Shown here piece after piece: positions 63,401 through 64,000 of a stretch of DNA of 64,000 bases. Below the pieces are notes generated by a model. The model had not been told where the DNA came from and did no database searches. It saw only the letters and a list, made by a program, of their open reading frames with translations. Source of the DNA: Janthinobacterium sp. B9-8 (GTDB lineage: Bacteria > Pseudomonadota > Gammaproteobacteria > Burkholderiales > Chitinibacteraceae); contig NZ_CP014222.1 of NCBI RefSeq assembly GCF_000969645.2, positions 186,001 to 250,000 on the forward strand, given 5' to 3'. The position numbers and the translations under genes are program-made. Positions within the stretch are counted from its first letter, which is position 1. Every line of letters begins with the position of its first letter.

Positions 63401-64000
63401 TGGTATGGAGGCCACTCGATTGATTCGGATTCAATTAGCGGCTGCTGATTTGCCTATTATTGCTTTAACAGCGCATGCGATGGAAGCAGAGCGCCGCCGT
63501 TGTCTGGAAGTGGGAATGAATGATCATTTGGCAAAACCCATTAATCCGCAACATTTACTTAAAGTTTTATTGCGTTGGACGGGCACTGTGGTGAATGAAT
63601 CAACTCTTTTATTGAAAAAAGAAACAGAGAATCCTCCTTTGCCAGAGCTGCCGGGCTTAGGTTTAGATAAGGCACTAGAGCGCTTGGGGAGTCTGGCTTT
63701 GCTGAAACGTATGCTGCCACGCTTGGGCGATCAGTATGCAGATTCATCTGAGCGTTTACGCCAATTGTTGCAACAAGGGGAGTTGTTTGAAGCAGAGCGT
63801 TTGGCTCACTCATTAAAAGGTGTTGCGGGTACTTTAGAGGCGTTCACGGTTTATCAGATTGCTCAAAAACTAGAAGACCAGCTCCATAACGGTAAAACAC
63901 AGATTGATGTTTTGTTGATTGAGCTGGATGTGGCTTTAGAAGAAGTGATTGGCAGCATTGATATTTGGTTAAGTGCTCAGGGCTCGTCTGTTGTACCTTG
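60438..64000 (+). CDS. TorS-like membrane hybrid sensor histidine kinase (partial, runs off right edge)
   Basis: The frame is open from ATG 60438 (AGGGGG just upstream) to the window end, 1187 codons so far. Order: TM1 (about 16-37), a large helical periplasmic sensor (about 40-445) like TorS, TM2 (about 449-472), HAMP (about 473-525), HisKA with His in SHEIRTP (about 555), HATPase (about 620-775), two receivers and an HPt with His in LAHSLKG (about 1123). The first receiver (about 790-900) has AEP where the acidic pair should be, but keeps LIMDAS; the second (about 930-1045) is canonical (LLAEDTPLL, LMDVQMPEMDG). It is divergent from the amine oxidase and binding-protein genes, which parallels the TorS/TorT pairing. 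Confidence 0.88.
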   Translation, partial: MQTQEGLFRKSIALRLRLAFGVVAATTLLASGAALWAFHSVDSTYSIVSKQSFPAAIASARLEASSLEFSSALASLANAQNTQTRDSALSRVKLALADLPKQIDALVMSSPEDAEKLSELVVELSKNVPGTDHLVSQQLLLDQRKNSILQQVGDAQQRFLQAIDPVLMAKNAELLSATRRASVSAGASVHSLIDNEFSELNALQQARADAFRLAAIGSEQGEPALRKRGANLLAGIQMHLLKADPLAQEAGKKLAQSLHGPLVHSGQEVSRAVSLFDEVMLPLINQITLKMISRSDQITLDSTNAVVVLVAEQVASLSAVQHFRGDVVLLASLIAQAANAQSAMRLEETRASFMQTKAKAKQILAELNHGEDFKQLRYELNQIINLAETDEGIFAISSNKIKLNNKLQALIIRNQDATQLLHNQAEQTEQALKNELNDEMLLLSHRLKKSTWLLAGLTLFSLLISFGIGSVYIGRRISSRLVVLSENMHSIAKGRFDVDINVSGRDEISIMAQSLLVFRDASILLRTQSEELIISRDQAEAAVQVKGDFLANMSHEIRTPLTAILGYTHLILETPLANRQRDYLSKVQSSANLLLGVINDILDISKIEAGKLELEESDFDLYLLLENLSGVAAIQAENKNLALIYSVSINAPQWLKGDPLRLGQILLNLINNAIKFTEKGEVELAVSCLDLGNDSVECEFSIHDTGIGISEEILERLFSPFTQADSSTTRRFGGSGLGLAISQQLAYIMGGGITVLSQPDQGSIFKFKLCLHKSNHQGMSIPQYKGRRVLIAEPHAATRIQLCMYLDKMGMQVSDVCSAQDAMRCMKSNEHPFDLLIMDASLLSNTPAETVQEIWGLRDEMAIILLTTILSHDSVISRWGARAFVYSLSKPIIAHLLYETIVNSLELNSSSMSKAIAYAEAKEEPLRGMKILLAEDTPLLSEMSVSLLSALGANVDAVANGREVVDFILNKKKNYDVILMDVQMPEMDGMEATRLIRIQLAAADLPIIALTAHAMEAERRRCLEVGMNDHLAKPINPQHLLKVLLRWTGTVVNESTLLLKKETENPPLPELPGLGLDKALERLGSLALLKRMLPRLGDQYADSSERLRQLLQQGELFEAERLAHSLKGVAGTLEAFTVYQIAQKLEDQLHNGKTQIDVLLIELDVALEEVIGSIDIWLSAQGSSVVP

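Overview
The window looks like chromosomal DNA of a chitin-degrading, motile betaproteobacterium, most likely in the Neisseriales (Chromobacterium / Chitinibacter / Iodobacter relatives). This is inferred, not proven. The basis is the pyruvate dehydrogenase set with a lipoylated E3, the complete Entner-Doudoroff gene set with a HexR regulator, two PorB-type trimeric porins ending in Phe, a secreted AA10 chitin monooxygenase, and several large PAS/GAF hybrid kinases. I see no prophage, insertion sequence or CRISPR array. The mobile-type signal is limited to small dispersed palindromic repeats between genes.

Layout. 1-4.1 kb: the end of a PatZ-type protein acetyltransferase, a repeat-bounded non-coding block, a YkgJ-type cysteine-cluster protein, and ahpC-ahpF. 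4.3-6.4 kb (minus): a chitin-active LPMO with a Pro-Thr-Val repeat linker, and an exported glutathione peroxidase. 6.5-12.6 kb (minus): a 1610-residue PAS/kinase/REC/HPt/REC/EAL protein and a companion response regulator. 12.8-19.3 kb (minus): aceE-aceF-lpdA. 19.4-27.3 kb: central sugar metabolism, with zwf-pgl-hexR-pgi on the minus strand diverging from edd-eda on the plus strand, and two good HexR-type operators between them. 27.4-31.8 kb: gap and two paralogous porins. 31.9-33.6 kb: tRNA-Ser(UGA) and a PilZ-like protein of unknown role.

34.3-40.6 kb (plus): ybiT with an unusual repeat-rich leader, yheT, phosphomannomutase/phosphoglucomutase, nadC, and a yqjD-yqjE-like trio. 40.6-45.2 kb (minus): a chemoreceptor, then a GT14 glycosyltransferase followed by a GlmS paralogue that has lost its glutaminase residues. 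45.6-48.6 kb (plus): xseB-ispA-dxs. 48.7-49.3 kb: a decayed gene with a hexanucleotide repeat. 49.3-53.5 kb: a MocR-type regulator, a DUF2917-like and a DUF2798-like small protein, a DnaA-box-like cluster, and trhP (yegQ). 53.6-57.4 kb (minus): a GAF hybrid kinase and tag. 57.6-64 kb: an FAD amine oxidase and an orphan TRAP-type binding protein (minus), divergent from a TorS-like hybrid kinase that runs off the right edge.

How the genes work together. zwf, pgl, edd and eda form the Entner-Doudoroff route from glucose-6-phosphate to pyruvate and glyceraldehyde-3-phosphate. Gap and the PDH complex carry these on to acetyl-CoA, and HexR probably senses KDPG and controls the divergent promoters. 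AhpC/AhpF and the peroxidase handle peroxides. The least familiar parts are the GT14/GlmS-like pair, the amine oxidase/binding protein/kinase module, and the leader of ybiT.
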